Assembly: GCF_000485595.1 (NCBI RefSeq)
Contig: NW_014578083.1
Location: forward strand, 44,426-102,667
Origin: Priapulus caudatus
Taxonomy: Eukaryota; Priapulida; Priapulimorpha; Priapulimorphida; Priapulidae
DNA length: 58,242 nt
Direction: 5' to 3'
Part shown: piece by piece, positions 22,833 to 34,410 of the stretch
Numbering within the stretch: position 1 is the stretch's first letter
Layout of the letters: each line of letters opens with the position of its first letter
Program-made: the position numbers and the translations under genes
Notes under the pieces: model-generated
What the model was told of the DNA's origin: nothing
Databases searched by the model: none
What the model saw: the letters and a program-made list of their open reading frames with translations, nothing else

Positions 22833-22985
22833 GGTTTAGGACAATATCTCACAGATTGCGGCCACATCTCAAGGTTTCTGGCCATATTCCACGGTTTTGG
22901 ACAATTTCCTACGATAATTCAAGACCATATTCTACACCTTTGGACCATATCATACACCTTAAGGCCATATCCTGCTGTTTAGTAC
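22833..22985. repeat. Degenerate ~24-bp minisatellite
   Basis: Variants of GGCCATATTCCACGGTTTTG recur about six or seven times with heavy divergence (GGACAATATCTCACAGATTG, GGACCATATCATACACCTTA). Confidence 0.7.
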
Positions 22986-22999
22986 TACATTCCATGGTA

Positions 23000-24110
23000 T
23001 CAAGCTGATCGAACCTACAATATTTCATGCGTGTTCATGACAATATGTTTGGCTTGCTACAATGCTTACAACGCATATACGCCGGCTACACGCACGACAA
23101 ACCGTATACGCACGACGCACTTGCAGATGACAACCGTATAGAGTCCATCAACGGACTAATGTAATTTTTTCGAGCCGAAGATCCACCGACCACTCTATAT
23201 AGGCGATCGTTAATGCAAATATGGAGATCCAGAATGCGGCTCCACTCGTGCAGACGCATAGCGAGCTCTGCTCTCAGCTATCCACTCACCGTTTCCTTCG
23301 CGGCGCGCGTGTCGCACACGTGATTACATTGCACGGGCTTCCACCGTTACGCATTAACAACCTTTTACGGCCATCTTCCCCCCGCGCGTGTCCGCCATGG
23401 CGGCTGCCTCGCTGCGCGTACGTGGTCACGGACGAGGTATTCGTGATGGATTCGAGCGGAATCGTATTTGACAGTCTTCTTTGCATTACGTCGCTAGACG
23501 CTAATGAACTGTTACTGGGCTCCTGTTACTACGCTGTGTACTCGCTTCCTGCTTGTATGCGCGCCTCCTATTCCCCTCGTTTGAGAAGTTCCAACAACAT
23601 CTTCGATAAAAGCATTTTGGTTTGTCTTTTGATGGCACGCGGAACCTTAGTATTTATCGTGACTGAATATTTAAAGAAAATCTTAATATTCAAGATCTTT
23701 CAGCCCTGCTATAAAAAAGCTTATCAAGCCTATATGAGTTCGGATGAGCAGGGCTGTATTTTGTTACTAATGATACCTTTTACAAACCTTTATAGATAGA
23801 CAGTTTTAATAATCGCCCTTAGATGAACCATGATCTGTGTGAAAAATAGATTGCTAAAAACCAAATGGCACTCAGCAGTAGACCTATATATCACACAGTT
23901 GTTAATAACTAGGCCTAGGCTTAGGTCATTAATAAGTAACGCATTTCCCTGTTACTAGCTAGCTAGTAACAGGATCATTATGTCGCTGAATAATGTACAT
24001 TAGCAGGAAAATGCGCTATTTATTCACGCCTTACATTAAATAGCATTTACTCAGTATAGGTGCGTGCAATATACTCGATATTGGAGTCTAATGGCTGCCA
24101 TCGCAGTATG
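23000..24110. other. Unique-looking interval with an unrecognised open frame
   Basis: A 192-codon frame runs 23221-23799 on the + strand. It begins MEIQNAAPLVQTHSEL and has no motif, repeat or neighbour that I recognise. Neither splice sites nor codon pattern make a case for a gene. It is most likely a chance frame in CpG-rich sequence. Confidence 0.3.
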
Positions 24111-24118
24111 CCCTACAG

Positions 24119-24800
24119 GTAATAGTTGCCGTACGTCTTTGTGTTCTCAGGTAATAGTTGCTGTTCCTCTGTGCTCTCAGGTAATAGTTGCTGTTCCTCT
24201 GTGTTCTCAGGTAATAGTTGCTGCTCCTCTGTGTTCTCAGGAATACTTGCTGTTCCTGTGTGTTCTCAGGTAATAGTTGATGTTCCTCTGTGTTCTCAGG
24301 TAATAGTTGTTGTTCCTCTGACAGTGTGTTCTCAGGTAATAGTTGCTGTTCCTCTGTGTTCTTAGGCAAAAGTTGCTGTTCCTCTGTGTTCTCAGGTAAT
24401 AGTTGCTGTTCCTCTGTGTTCTCAGGTAATAGTTGCTGTTCCTCTGTGTTCTCAGATAATACTTGCTGTTCCTGTGTGTTCTCAGGTAATAGTTGCTGTT
24501 CCTCTGTGTTCTCAGATAATACTTGCTGTTCCTGTGTGTTCTCAGGTAATAGTTGCTGTTCCTCTGTGTTCTCAGATAATACTTGCTGATTCTGTGTGTT
24601 ATCAGGTAATAGTTGCTGTTCCTCTGTGTTCTCAGGTAATAGTTGCTGTTCCTCTGTGTTCTCAGATAATAGTTGCTGTTCCTCTGTGTTCTCAGATAAT
24701 AGTTGCCGTACGTCTGTGTGTTCTCAGGTAATAGTTGCTGTTCCTCTGTGTTCTCAAATAATACTTGCTGTTCATGTGTGTTCTCAGGTAATGGTTGCTG
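24119..24800. repeat. 30-bp minisatellite carrying back-to-back splice-like AG|GTAA
   Basis: About 22 tandem units. Each has CTGTTCCTCTGTGTTCTCAG followed directly by GTAATAGTTG. Variants include AGATAATAC and GAATACTTG, and one 7-bp insertion (ACAGTGT). Read on the + strand each unit is a pyrimidine-rich acceptor joined to a donor with no exon between. The period (30) leaves open frames that are probably not translated. Confidence 0.93.
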
Positions 24801-24899
24801 TTTCTCCGTTATGCAGACGTTTCTGTACCTCTACACGCTCAATGTAGCAGTTGTTGATCCACTTCACTCTGAATGTTAGAGTTGTTTTTTATCCGTGTT

Positions 24900-25577
24900 G
24901 TTATTCTGTGCTCGCAGGTAACAGCTGTCATTCCCCTGTGCTTCGAGAAAAATCGTGCCAGACGTATAACAACACCCTGCAAGTGATTAGTGTCCCTCAG
25001 ATAACCGTGTCGCACAGCAAACCACATCCTATATGTAAATGTATCCAACGGGTACACCGTGTTCTACATGTGGCCATTTTCTACAGGTATAACTGTGTCT
25101 TACAGATAAGCGTGTCCTACAGATAACCGTGTCTAACATAACCGTATAACCGTGTCCGTCAGGTAGCCGTGGGTTACCGATAACTAGGCCTCACAGGTAA
25201 CCGTAGTCTATAGATAACTGTGTCTTGAAGGTAATCGTGCCCCACAGGTATGAAACCTTGTTCTTTAGTTAACCTTGCCCTTCAGGAAACTGTGTCCTAC
25301 AGATAACCGTGTACTTAAGGTAACTGTGTCCATCGTGTCCCAAGGGTAACCGCGTGTACTACAGGTAAGCGTGTATTACAGATAACCGTGTTCTACAGCT
25401 GACCGTGTACTACAGATAACTGTGTCTTTCCTGTAATCGTGTTCCACGGGTAATCGTGTCATACGAGTATAATCGTAGTCTTCAGGTAACTGTGTCCCAC
25501 TGGTCACCGTGTCCCACGGGTAACCGCCTCGTCCAGGTAACCATTAGCTCACCAAGTCTCACGGGTCACTCTACCCT
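24900..25577. repeat. Degenerate ~21-bp minisatellite with CAG|GTAACCGTGTCC words
   Basis: Strings such as CTACAGATAACCGTGTCC, CACAGGTAACCGTAGTC and TTCAGGTAACTGTGTCCCAC recur at about 20-24 bp but with much divergence. The array joins the 30-bp array on the left and the 42-bp array on the right, and shares their AG-GTAA junction, suggesting one family at different ages. Confidence 0.75.
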
Positions 25578-25820
25578 ACAGGTAACCGTGTCCCACTGGT
25601 CGCCAGCAGCATCCCACTACAGGGTAACCGTGTCCCACTGGTCACCAGCAGCATCCCACTACAAGGTAACCGTGTCCCACTGATCACCAGCAGCATCCCA
25701 CTACAAGGTAACCGTGTCCCACTGGTCACCAGCAGCATCCCACTACAAGGTAACCGTGTCCCACTGGTCACCAACAGCATCCCACTACAGGGTAACCGTG
25801 TCCCACTGGTCACCAGCAGC
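25578..25820. repeat. 42-bp minisatellite, cut by an assembly gap
   Basis: Nearly six copies of a unit made of GGTAACCGTGTCCCACTGGT and CACCAGCAGCATCCCACTAC, plus AA or AG. It ends at the run of N, so the true length is unknown. Confidence 0.92.
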
Positions 25821-25830
25821 NNNNNNNNNN
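25821..25830. other. Assembly gap (10 N)
   Basis: Ten N at the junction of two tandem arrays. Ten is a placeholder length, so the missing sequence may be much longer. Confidence 0.99.
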
Positions 25831-26140
25831 CGCACGAACGCACGTACGTACGAACGCACGATCGCACACACGGACAAGTGCACGAACGCACGAACGCACG
25901 TACGTACGAACGCACGATCGCACACACGGACAAGTGCACGAACGCACGAACGCACGTACGCACGTACGCACGAACGCACGCACGGACAAACGCACGAACG
26001 CACGCACGGACAAACGGTTCGTGCGTTCGTGCGTTCGTGCGCTCGTTCGTGCGTTCGTGCATACGTGCGTTCGTGCGCACGAACGCACGAACGCACGAAC
26101 GCACGAACGCACGAACGCACGAACGCACGCACGCACACAC
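25831..26140. repeat. CGAACGCA octamer array with a strand flip
   Basis: (CGAACGCA)n with CGTACGTA variants runs to about 26017. From about 26018 to 26071 the complementary form (TTCGTGCG)n is on this strand, then the original orientation returns to about 26130. The left part contains a two-fold repeat including CGCACACACGGACAAGTGCA. Confidence 0.88.
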
Positions 26141-26174
26141 ATACATATATATATATATTATATATATATATATA
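26141..26174. repeat. AT microsatellite
   Basis: Short (AT)n directly after the octamer array. Confidence 0.9.
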
Positions 26175-26556
26175 GCGCGCGTACACGTGAAAGCTCGGTT
26201 AAGAGATCCGTATCAGCCGGTAATCGTTTGTTGATGTTTGCAGCAAGAAGCGCGAGACGCGAGCATTGATTAGATGCAGAGGGAGAGCTTTTTTTCAATC
26301 AGCAAATGCGAGTCGATCGACTCGTGCGTCAATGTGCGTTTGCGGCGTCGCCCTCAGTAGTCCCGCTGACGACGACATCCCACGAGGTTTGCCTTGTCGA
26401 TTAAAGCCGATCGGCCCCCGCTCTTCTATCACGACCGGAAATTACCAATGGCACATAATAAAGATGTCTGCTGTGTGATATTACGTACTAAGCTCGGGCG
26501 GGTATATACGAAGGACACGGCGCGCGTAGTTCTCATACATCGTCTCTGTAAGCGCC

Positions 26557-27452
26557 GCGTAAGTCATTGTGAACCATCGTAAGTCATCGTGAATCATCGT
26601 AAGTCATCGTGAATCATCGTAAGTCATCGTGAATCATCGTAAGTCATCGTAAACCATTGTAAGTCATCGTGAATCATCGTAAGTAATCGTGAATCATCGT
26701 AAGTCATCGTGAACCATCGTAAGTCATCGTGAATCATCGTAAGTCATCGTGAATCAGCGTAAGTCATCGTGAATCATCGTAAGTCATCGTGAATCATCGT
26801 AAGTCATTGTGAACCATCGTAAGTCATCGTGAACCATCGTAAGTCATCGTAAATCATCGTAAGTCATCGTGAACCATTGTAAGTCATCGTAAATCATCGT
26901 AAGTCATCGTGAATCATCGTAAGTCATCGTGAACCATCGTAAGTCATCGTAAATCATCGTAAGTCATCGTGAACCATCGTAAGTCATTGTAAATTATCGT
27001 AAGTCATCGTAAACTATCGTAGGTCATCGTGAATCATCGTAGGTCATCGTGAACCATCGTAAGTCATCGTGAATCATCGTAAGTCTTCGTGAATCATCGT
27101 AAGTCATTGTGAACCATCGTAAGTCATCGTGAATGATCGTAAGTCATCGTGAATCATCGTAAGTCATCGTGAACCATCGTAATTCACCGTGAATCATCGT
27201 AAGTCATCGTAAATCATCGTAAGTCATCGTAAATCATCGTAAGTCATCGTGAACCATCGTAGGTCATCGTGAATCATCGTAGGTCATCGTGAACCATCGT
27301 AAGTCATCGTGAATCATTGTAAGTCATCGTGAATCATCGTAGGTCATCGTGAACCATCGTAAGTCATCGTGAATCATCGTAAGTCATCGTGAATCATCGT
27401 AAGTCATTGCGAACCATCGGAAGTTATCGTGAATCATCGTAAGTCATCGTGT
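26557..27452. repeat. 20-bp minisatellite built of two decamers, ~44 copies without indels
   Basis: Alternating decamers AAGTCATCGT and GAATCATCGT (also GAACCATCGT and AAATCATCGT) repeat in exact register for about 890 bp. I see only base substitutions and no length change. Most units contain GTAAGT, the consensus 5' splice-site hexamer; several have GTAGGT. Stops occur in every frame over 60 bp, so it is non-coding. Confidence 0.96.
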
Positions 27453-27719
27453 AGACGTCTGCCGATCAAGCGACAAAGGTCGCGTACGTTTTTAAACCCG
27501 GGTCACAACAGATCGTACAAAATTTTGTCGTGGTAAATCCATATAATATTTGTCGTGGCCAGATCTTGCAACATGCCCGAAATGTATTTCGAGTGGTCAC
27601 AAGGGCTACGACACATTAAAGATTATATTTACTTTATTATATAGACTTCATTTAATCAAAGTTAGTATCCAGGATGCCTCTCAAGAAGAAAACCAACAAG
27701 AGAAAGGTGGTAAGCCTAG

Positions 27720-28030
27720 CAGTTGGCCCTTGGTGATACGAGGGGCGACACTCAGCAACAGCTCGTGAAACATGCCCGACTCTATCCGCATGATCCCCAC
27801 GAAGTCACCGGCAGATTACCGCTCCAACTCTTGCATCAGAATACTATACTGCCCAAACATCAGGCGATCCACGGCCGAACCCACCAACGTCGGGGGTTTC
27901 GCCGGTTCCTGCGCTGCTCCCGGGCCCGGATCAACGCCAACAGCACTATATTATGCTCGTGCTGGAGTTCCTCCAGACGCCCCCTCAGCAGGGCCACGCG
28001 TAGTCGCTCAGGTGGAATAGCCTTCCTCTT
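27720..28030 (-). pseudogene. PIF/Harbinger transposase N-terminal fragment, frameshifted
   Basis: On the minus strand: a helical start LRGRLEELQHEHNIVLLALI, then NRRNPRRWWVRPWI, then after a one-base frameshift RLMFGQYSILMQELER, an in-frame TAA, and DFVGIMRIESGMFHELLLSV with APRITK. The R-R-x-W-V-R-P-W, MFHELL and PRITK words are typical of the N-terminal part of Harbinger transposases. The DDE nuclease part is missing. At least two lesions make it non-functional. Confidence 0.85.
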
Positions 28031-28429
28031 TCAGCGCCGACAGGCAGTTTTTAATTCCAAGCGTTCATTCGCCCGAGCTATATACCTCTCAAAAACGAAA
28101 ATATGTTGCAAGACTAACGCAAGACTAACGCACGACAGACTTGCAATGTTGTGCAAGCCTCTTACGAAATATAATATTCGTGAGACAATCTTGCAACTAT
28201 CTCACGACTGTCCTGCGACAGCCGTGAAACAGTTGTAGGACAGTCGTGCGATAGTCGTAAGATTGTCTGACTAAAGAAATTTCTTCTGGTACCCACGACA
28301 AGATATTTATCGCACGGCAGTCGCAAGACTGTCGCAAGACTGTTGTAGGAGAGACTCACGACAACCAGAAGACATAGATACCACACAAAAATTGTGCAAC
28401 AAAAAAGGTGCATGTTCAATTTTGCCTCA

Positions 28430-28900
28430 CGACGGCAAGTCGATGCCACGATGCTCAAAATTTCGTAGGACTGTCTTGCGACGACCCCCGATGACCCACG
28501 ATTTGCCCAAATTTTCTGTCGTGTCGTTGCACAAATGCGTCGTGGACTCGTTGTGACCAGGGCTTAAGTCAGTCGTGCGACAGTCATGAGTTGTCGGGCA
28601 TTGTCGGGGGGCTGTTTTTTACGTGAACAGGTCGTGGTTCACTCGTGGGATGCGCGTGCTACAGTCGTGCGACTGTCGCACAACAGTCGTGGGTCACTCG
28701 TGAATTACTCGTCACCTCATGGGACGCTCGCGCGTCTGTCTCCCGACTATATTAAGCCTCGGTCACAGCGATCCCACGGCGCATTTGTGCCACGACACGA
28801 CAGAAAATTTGGGAAAATCGTGGGTCATCGGGGGTCGTCGCAAGACAGTCCTACGAAATTTTGAGCATCGTGGCATCGACTTGCCGTCGTGAGGCAAAAT
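28430..28900. repeat. Inverted copy pair inside the Harbinger element
   Basis: Sequence at about 28436-28566 (ATGCTCAAAATTTCGTAGGA ... TTTCTGTCGTGTCG) is matched in inverse orientation at about 28752-28890. Another copy follows at 29409-29630, lying outside the 29379 end. All three share GGTCACA-type ends. Confidence 0.8.
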
Positions 28901-29399
28901 TGAACACGCACATTTTTTGTTCCACGATTTTTTGTGGTATCTATGTCTTCTGGTTGTCGTGAGTCTGTCCTACGACAGTCTTGCGACTGTCGTGCGATAA
29001 TACGTCGTTATATAGTCGGGAGACGGACGCGCGAGCGTTCCACGACTGACCCGAGTGACCCACGACTGTTGTGCGACAGTCGCACGACTGTAGCACGCGC
29101 ATCCCACGAGTGAACCACGACCTGTTCACGTGAAAAACAGCCCCCCGACAATGCCCGACAACTCACGACTGTCGCACGACTGACTTGCGACACACCCACG
29201 ACATAACCACGACACGTCTTTTTTTTCTGTCGCGTCCCCATCGCCAAACCATCTTTAATGTGTCGTAGCCATTGTGACCACTCGGTATACATTTCGGGCA
29301 TGTTGCAAGATCTGGCCACGACATATATTTTATGGGTCTACCACGACAAAATTTCGTACGATCTGTTGTGACCCGGGCTTTAATTTATCGCAATACAGT

Positions 29400-29630
29400 C
29401 GCAAGACTGTCGTAGGACAGACTCACGACAACCAGAAGACATAGATACCACAAAAAATCGTGGAACAAAAAAGGTACATGTTCAATTTTGCCTCACGACG
29501 GCAAGTCGATGCCACGATGCACAAAATTTCGTAGGACTGTCTTGCGACGACCCCCGATGACCCACTATTTGCCCAAATTTTCTGTCGTGTCGTGGCACAA
29601 ATGCGTCGTGGGCTCGTTGTGACCGAGGTG
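29400..29630. mobile_element. Further Harbinger-like end fragment outside the main element
   Basis: It repeats the interior block (GCCTCACGACGGCAAGTCGA, ATGCCACGATG, AATTTCGTAGGACTGTCTTG) and ends with the complement of GGTCACAACGAGCCCACGAC at 29602-29624. It is probably the right half of a related copy into which, or next to which, the 27495-29379 element inserted. Confidence 0.65.
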
Positions 29631-29639
29631 ACGAATGTC

Positions 29640-30190
29640 ACCAGCGTTTCGTCGTGACGGCGAGAAGCGATCCCGGGCGCTCAGGTTATCAAAGCAAGAT
29701 CTCTCGTATAATGCCGTCGTTTCCAGGATTACAGGTCGTTGACGGGAGACGCGGTCCACGGTCACGTCCACGATGCGCGCCAGCGATCTCTTTCGGGTGT
29801 CATCTGAATTAACAGGATTGACAGAGCACAGAGCCGTAGCAGTGGAAGAGTTACGCGTAGACGCGAGACCGAGCGACTGGCAGATGACGGCAATAAGTAT
29901 CTGTCGACGACAGAAGCGGTAACGCCCGCGGCCCTTCTTATCTGTCTTCAGCGCCGTCTGCAATGGCAGATGACGGACCGATGCTGGCTTGACGGGATGT
30001 TAGCATCTCGAGTTAAGCTTCTATTCGTCATCGAAACAAACTGCAGTGTGAGGGGACGCGTTCACGATGCTTCACGTTGCCCTTGCTGGTGTAAATTATA
30101 TATACTTTGTCTATCTACTATAATGTCTTCATAATGCCCAAGCTCAGCTACGTGTAAACTTTGATAAACGTTGTCTATACTTGACTCAAA
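29640..30190. other. Interval without a gene that I can support
   Basis: CpG-containing unique sequence. A minus-strand 132-codon frame spans the repeat boundary and has no recognisable domain. Confidence 0.4.
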
Positions 30191-30193
30191 CTT

Positions 30194-30195
<2 letters not shown>

Positions 30196-30285
<90 letters not shown>

Positions 30286-30320
30286 CTCTCTCTCTGTCCC
30301 TCTTTCTCTCTTTGTGAGTT
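30196..30320. repeat. GT microsatellite with a CT end
   Basis: About 88 bp of pure GT followed by TCTCTCTC/TTTCTCTC. Confidence 0.95.
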
Positions 30321-30324
30321 TAGC

Positions 30325-32580
30325 CCCCTTTCTAAGCGAGATCTTAGCTTCCCTCATTGACGTGGACTTTAGCCATCCCCTGCCGGGACTTTTGCCTATG
30401 CGTCAGACAATCTTTGGCGACTGTTGCAGGGGATTAATCCGGGTAGCCTAATAACATAATCAATCCATTTTTGTTCTTCTTGTATCGAAGGTTTGCCATA
30501 TTTCTTTCCTATTTTTTGCGTGGCACAATGCAATGCTATTTGCCAACACACTACAGTCATGTTTGTGTAATCTGCGCATGTCATTGACTTTTCGGAGTAA
30601 ATTTCCATACACAAGAGTCGGGATTACGTTATAACAAGAAAACGTGGTAATAACGATGAACAAGGCATTGAAAAAATGTCGCCTCACATGTGCGCATTCT
30701 TTCGATCGATCGGTAAAAATACATGTAAATTGTCAGGATGATGGGCGAGTATGTATGTACATAGATAAGCAAGTATTCGCTACATGGATTTCACATGAAG
30801 TACGCGCGCCCTTCTGTTGACTGTAACCCAAGACACGCTTCTAGACGAGCTTCGAAGAGACCTAACCATCGAGTTTCTGCCGCAGGGCTAATGATGTTAT
30901 CGCCATAGTTAAAACAATCCGACCAAAATGGCGCTGCGCGAGCATTTTTGGCCTGCACGCTATTTTCGCTGCCGCCGAAGTTGCCGTGCCAACCGTGTGG
31001 GGTTAGAGTTCATAAGCCAAATTTGCGACGACCCGCCGTTCATAAATAAATACGCGCTAATATTTGTCATTTTTACGGCGATGTTACCAAAAAACAAGTA
31101 AATTGGAACGAGCGCGCATGCGCGTGTCTTAGACCGACTGCTAAACATTCTCCACACTTATCCTATTACGATGCTTTCCGAAATCGCAACCCTGTATAGA
31201 ATTCACGGTTTCTCGATGTCTTAGGACGTCTTCGCGATGTATTAGGACGTATAATTCGTTCACCATTAACATATTACCATATGGTTACGTACGCGGAAGA
31301 ATATAAATTGTTGTCGTGAACGCGAACCTTGTTAGAACAACGATAGTAGCAGCCAAGTGGTATTTATAGCAGTTCATAAATTTTCTCTTTAAAATAATTA
31401 TTACACCAAATACATGCACACATAAAAACATCTAGCAAATTATATTCTTGTCTACTAGCGCATATGGTAGTTGTTACACCAACTTGAAAATTACCAATGA
31501 TTCAAGGTGATATAATATATAAAATAGAAGTGGGACAATTGCTTTGTAAACAACGCCACATATACATAAGTGCATTTTATTCTGACAAAAGTGCATCTGA
31601 TTCTGCGATGCAATTGGCTCTAGACTGGTACCGCGTCGCTGTTACTTTGCTCAAGTCACCATTATCAGAGTGTGGAGACAGGTCTCGCCGAAAAATAAGT
31701 GACATCTACGAGTAATCAACAACAGGGAAATCAGCAAAGAAATTCTAATCGTTGAATATCCTGATGAAATAACGATGAATGAATGTTACGTTATGTTATG
31801 AATGAATGAAGACGTGTTAGCCTGGCTGTAGACACTTGCTGTTACACAAGCAATGCCAGTGAATATCGCAATAGTCTGGAAAATATGAGAACGGTCGGGA
31901 TATATATTTGAGATCATTGCTTTCAGAAGACGCGTAATATATTTTGATGCTTAAATTTTGGAGATTTTGATCGTAAAATTACAACAATAAATTGTCATAC
32001 CTGAAAATGCGTAGTAAAATCATACATTTTCAGTATATGGCTCGTAGTTGAGAGTGGACTGTGTAGTCCTACTGTAGCTCATCAGCACTGTAGCCATTGT
32101 CGTTTCTTCATATGATGATGATACGAGTATAGTGAAACAGTACACTCATTAAGTAAGAGGGATTCATACAATCGATCATATGTCCATAATCCCAGCGGTA
32201 TAATTGTACACAGTAATTTGTAACCATGGACGCATGGACACCATATAATTAATTTAATAACTATATGTTAAAGGGTATTACGATCATGTATCGTCACGAA
32301 TTACACTGATTAGTTATACGTGTCAATGAAGGTTGATTTCGGGTATAGAGATTGCGTGGGTCCGATACGCTAGCAGCGTGAACACCATGCACATCGTCTG
32401 AAACGGCTGGATATTTAAATCCGTCACGCAGTGCGACTATTTGAAACGACAAAATATATGCGAACTTTTACAGTAATTGTGAAAAGGCGTCTACTAGTTC
32501 TTCCCCTGCGAAATAGTTTATCTGAATGCGAAAAGTGTTGTGAGAATAGCAAATACAACACGTCTTCATTCTGCTGATCT
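30325..32580. other. Unique-looking AT-rich interval, nothing recognised
   Basis: No exon, repeat array or element could be supported. Short chance frames only. Confidence 0.45.
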
Positions 32581-32584
32581 CAGA

Positions 32585-32770
32585 ATCCTGCTCCCCAGCA
32601 TTCTGCTCGTTTGCATCCTGCCCTCAGCATCCTGCTCTCCATCGTCCCTTCATCAGCATCTTATCTCTTTAGCATCCTTCACCTCAGCATCCTTCACTTC
32701 AGCATCCTCTCATCAGCGTCCTGGCACTCAGCATCCGTTTCCTCAGTATCCCTGGCTACTCCTCAACATC
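32585..32770. repeat. Degenerate ~16-bp minisatellite (CTCAGCATCCTTCA)
   Basis: CAGCATCCTGCTCTCC, CAGCATCCTTCACCT and CTCAGCATCCGTTTCCT-like units recur about ten times. Confidence 0.8.
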
Positions 32771-33394
32771 ATCCATTGGGCAGAACTCATAGAAATATAT
32801 CGCTCCAGTTTTCGATCTTTCCGCGTGCTCATGGGTCGAATTAGCACGAATTCAGTTGCTTCCAAATGGAGCCGCCGCGGCTTAGAGAAATATGTCAATT
32901 CTGTTTTCGTTTTAAATGAGTTCCTTTGGAAATCGAAATTTGCCGGTTCCGCCCCTGCCGGTGCCGTACGCCGCGTTACGCATATCTGTCATATTGCATG
33001 TATCGAGCGAGCGACGGGGTCAACGACAGCTCTAGTAGGCATTATTGGCGACATAATTTAACTATTTATGCCTATAGTGCTTGCCGGTTCGGCCGATGAT
33101 ATACGGCTGTATTAGCAATGCTCGGTTGGGGTAGATGGCTTATTGAAGGAGCGCACATGTTATTGTAGACCGTATAATATAGTATTGTGTTTACAGGGCG
33201 TATATATGGTGACTCGGTGCGCAATTCGGCTTCATTGTTTCCGTTCAATAATGTTTGTGTTATATATCGCATGTTTGTGCTTATACTCGCTATATAAGCG
33301 AGTACGACATATTAGACCCTCACTGCGAAGCTTATACTACCCTTCTGCTCTACACATATGAGCGTATAAGTAGTAATAGAGATATTTCTTATTA

Positions 33395-33470
33395 TATCTA
33401 ACTTTAAACGTTATAGGTATACGTTATACGTTCTTTATATACGTTATACGTATTACGTTATATCTAACAC
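33395..33470. repeat. TATACGTTATACGTT short tandem repeat
   Basis: Variants of TATACGTTATACGTTCTT recur three or four times in AT-rich sequence. Confidence 0.65.
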
Positions 33471-33474
33471 TTTC

Positions 33475-34355
33475 GACGATCCCGGATAGGGGGAACAACT
33501 TAATTTTTTTTGACTTTATCTTTTTGGAATGTTACATAATATTACAAAGTCGCTCAACTTGTTAAGCGGTATTTCTAAAGCACAACGACATTGATATCGC
33601 CATAATATTGCATGGGGCTGCAGAAATAATTGTACCAAGCAGTTTACGTGCTGCACATATATTGCCATCTATTTATATAAGAGTGGTCTTCGCGCAGGAT
33701 TATCGAACATGGAAGCTGGATCTATGCATCGCCGCAACCATGTACCAGCAAGATTTCATTACCTCACAACTAGGAAGGCACACGTAACCTCGCATTTCCA
33801 TTGAAACGCGCGTATTATGTACATTAGCTGCATGAATGACAAATCGTGGGAAGGCGTAACGATAACAATGGCCGCAAACATCTATTAGGAAGCTTGCGCA
33901 TTAGCGTGCGCGGATTTCTATAGCATCGCAGGAGGACTCAGATGTTTGTTCGATTAACCCGCTCACAGTTCTAGCGGATACTACGCGCTATTGAATGATG
34001 GATCGTTATAGTCACGTGACCGCGAAGCCCTTACGCCGTGGTGTGACTATAGCGCCAGATCACGCGCTTATATATCGTCGCCCAAACTGATGTTAAACTC
34101 CGTCTCCTGTTAGCTCGATGAGTTGTTACATCTTGTCTAGGTTAACGCGTCGAGGGAGGGTCAGGTTTTTTTTCTCGCTTCCACGGGCATGGATGAGACG
34201 TATACTAGAAATCAGGAAAAGAAATTCAAGAAGTAGCGGTAGTAAAAATAGATGTTCACCCATATCTAGCGCATACTAGAGCGTTATCATGGCATTTCAC
34301 TGGCCGCTGTTTGTACATGTGTCCGATTTGCAGGCGTCGTTTTTTTCTGAGACAA
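33475..34355. other. Unique-looking interval, nothing recognised
   Basis: Mixed composition without a supported reading frame, repeat or RNA gene. Confidence 0.45.

Positions 34356-34360
<5 letters not shown>

Positions 34361-34410
<50 letters not shown>

Larger units (their letters stand above)
27495..29379. mobile_element. PIF/Harbinger-derived element, 1.9 kb, composite
   Basis: Ends AACCCGGGTCACAACAGATC (left) and the complement of AGCCCGGGTCACAACAGATC (right) pair over about 130 bp. TTA flanks both sides (27492-27494 and 29380-29382), which is the 3-bp duplication usual for PIF/Harbinger. A broken transposase piece lies near the left end. The interior is full of short GTCGTGCGAC/GTCGCAAGAC inverted words and contains at least two further end-like sequences (GGTCACAACGAG near 28545-28556 and GGTCACAGCGAT near 28761-28772), so smaller related elements are probably nested or rearranged inside it. 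Confidence 0.85.

Noticed and set aside
23221-23799. 192-codon frame as a gene
   Set aside because: No recognisable motif, and nothing around it supports transcription; kept only as an interval note.
24119-24847. Open frames through the 30-bp array as a cysteine/serine-rich repeat protein
   Set aside because: Several frames on both strands are open for the same compositional reason; no start context, splice links or domain.
24119-27452. CRISPR array, because of regular repeats
   Set aside because: Units are contiguous tandem repeats without unique spacers, and the DNA is animal.
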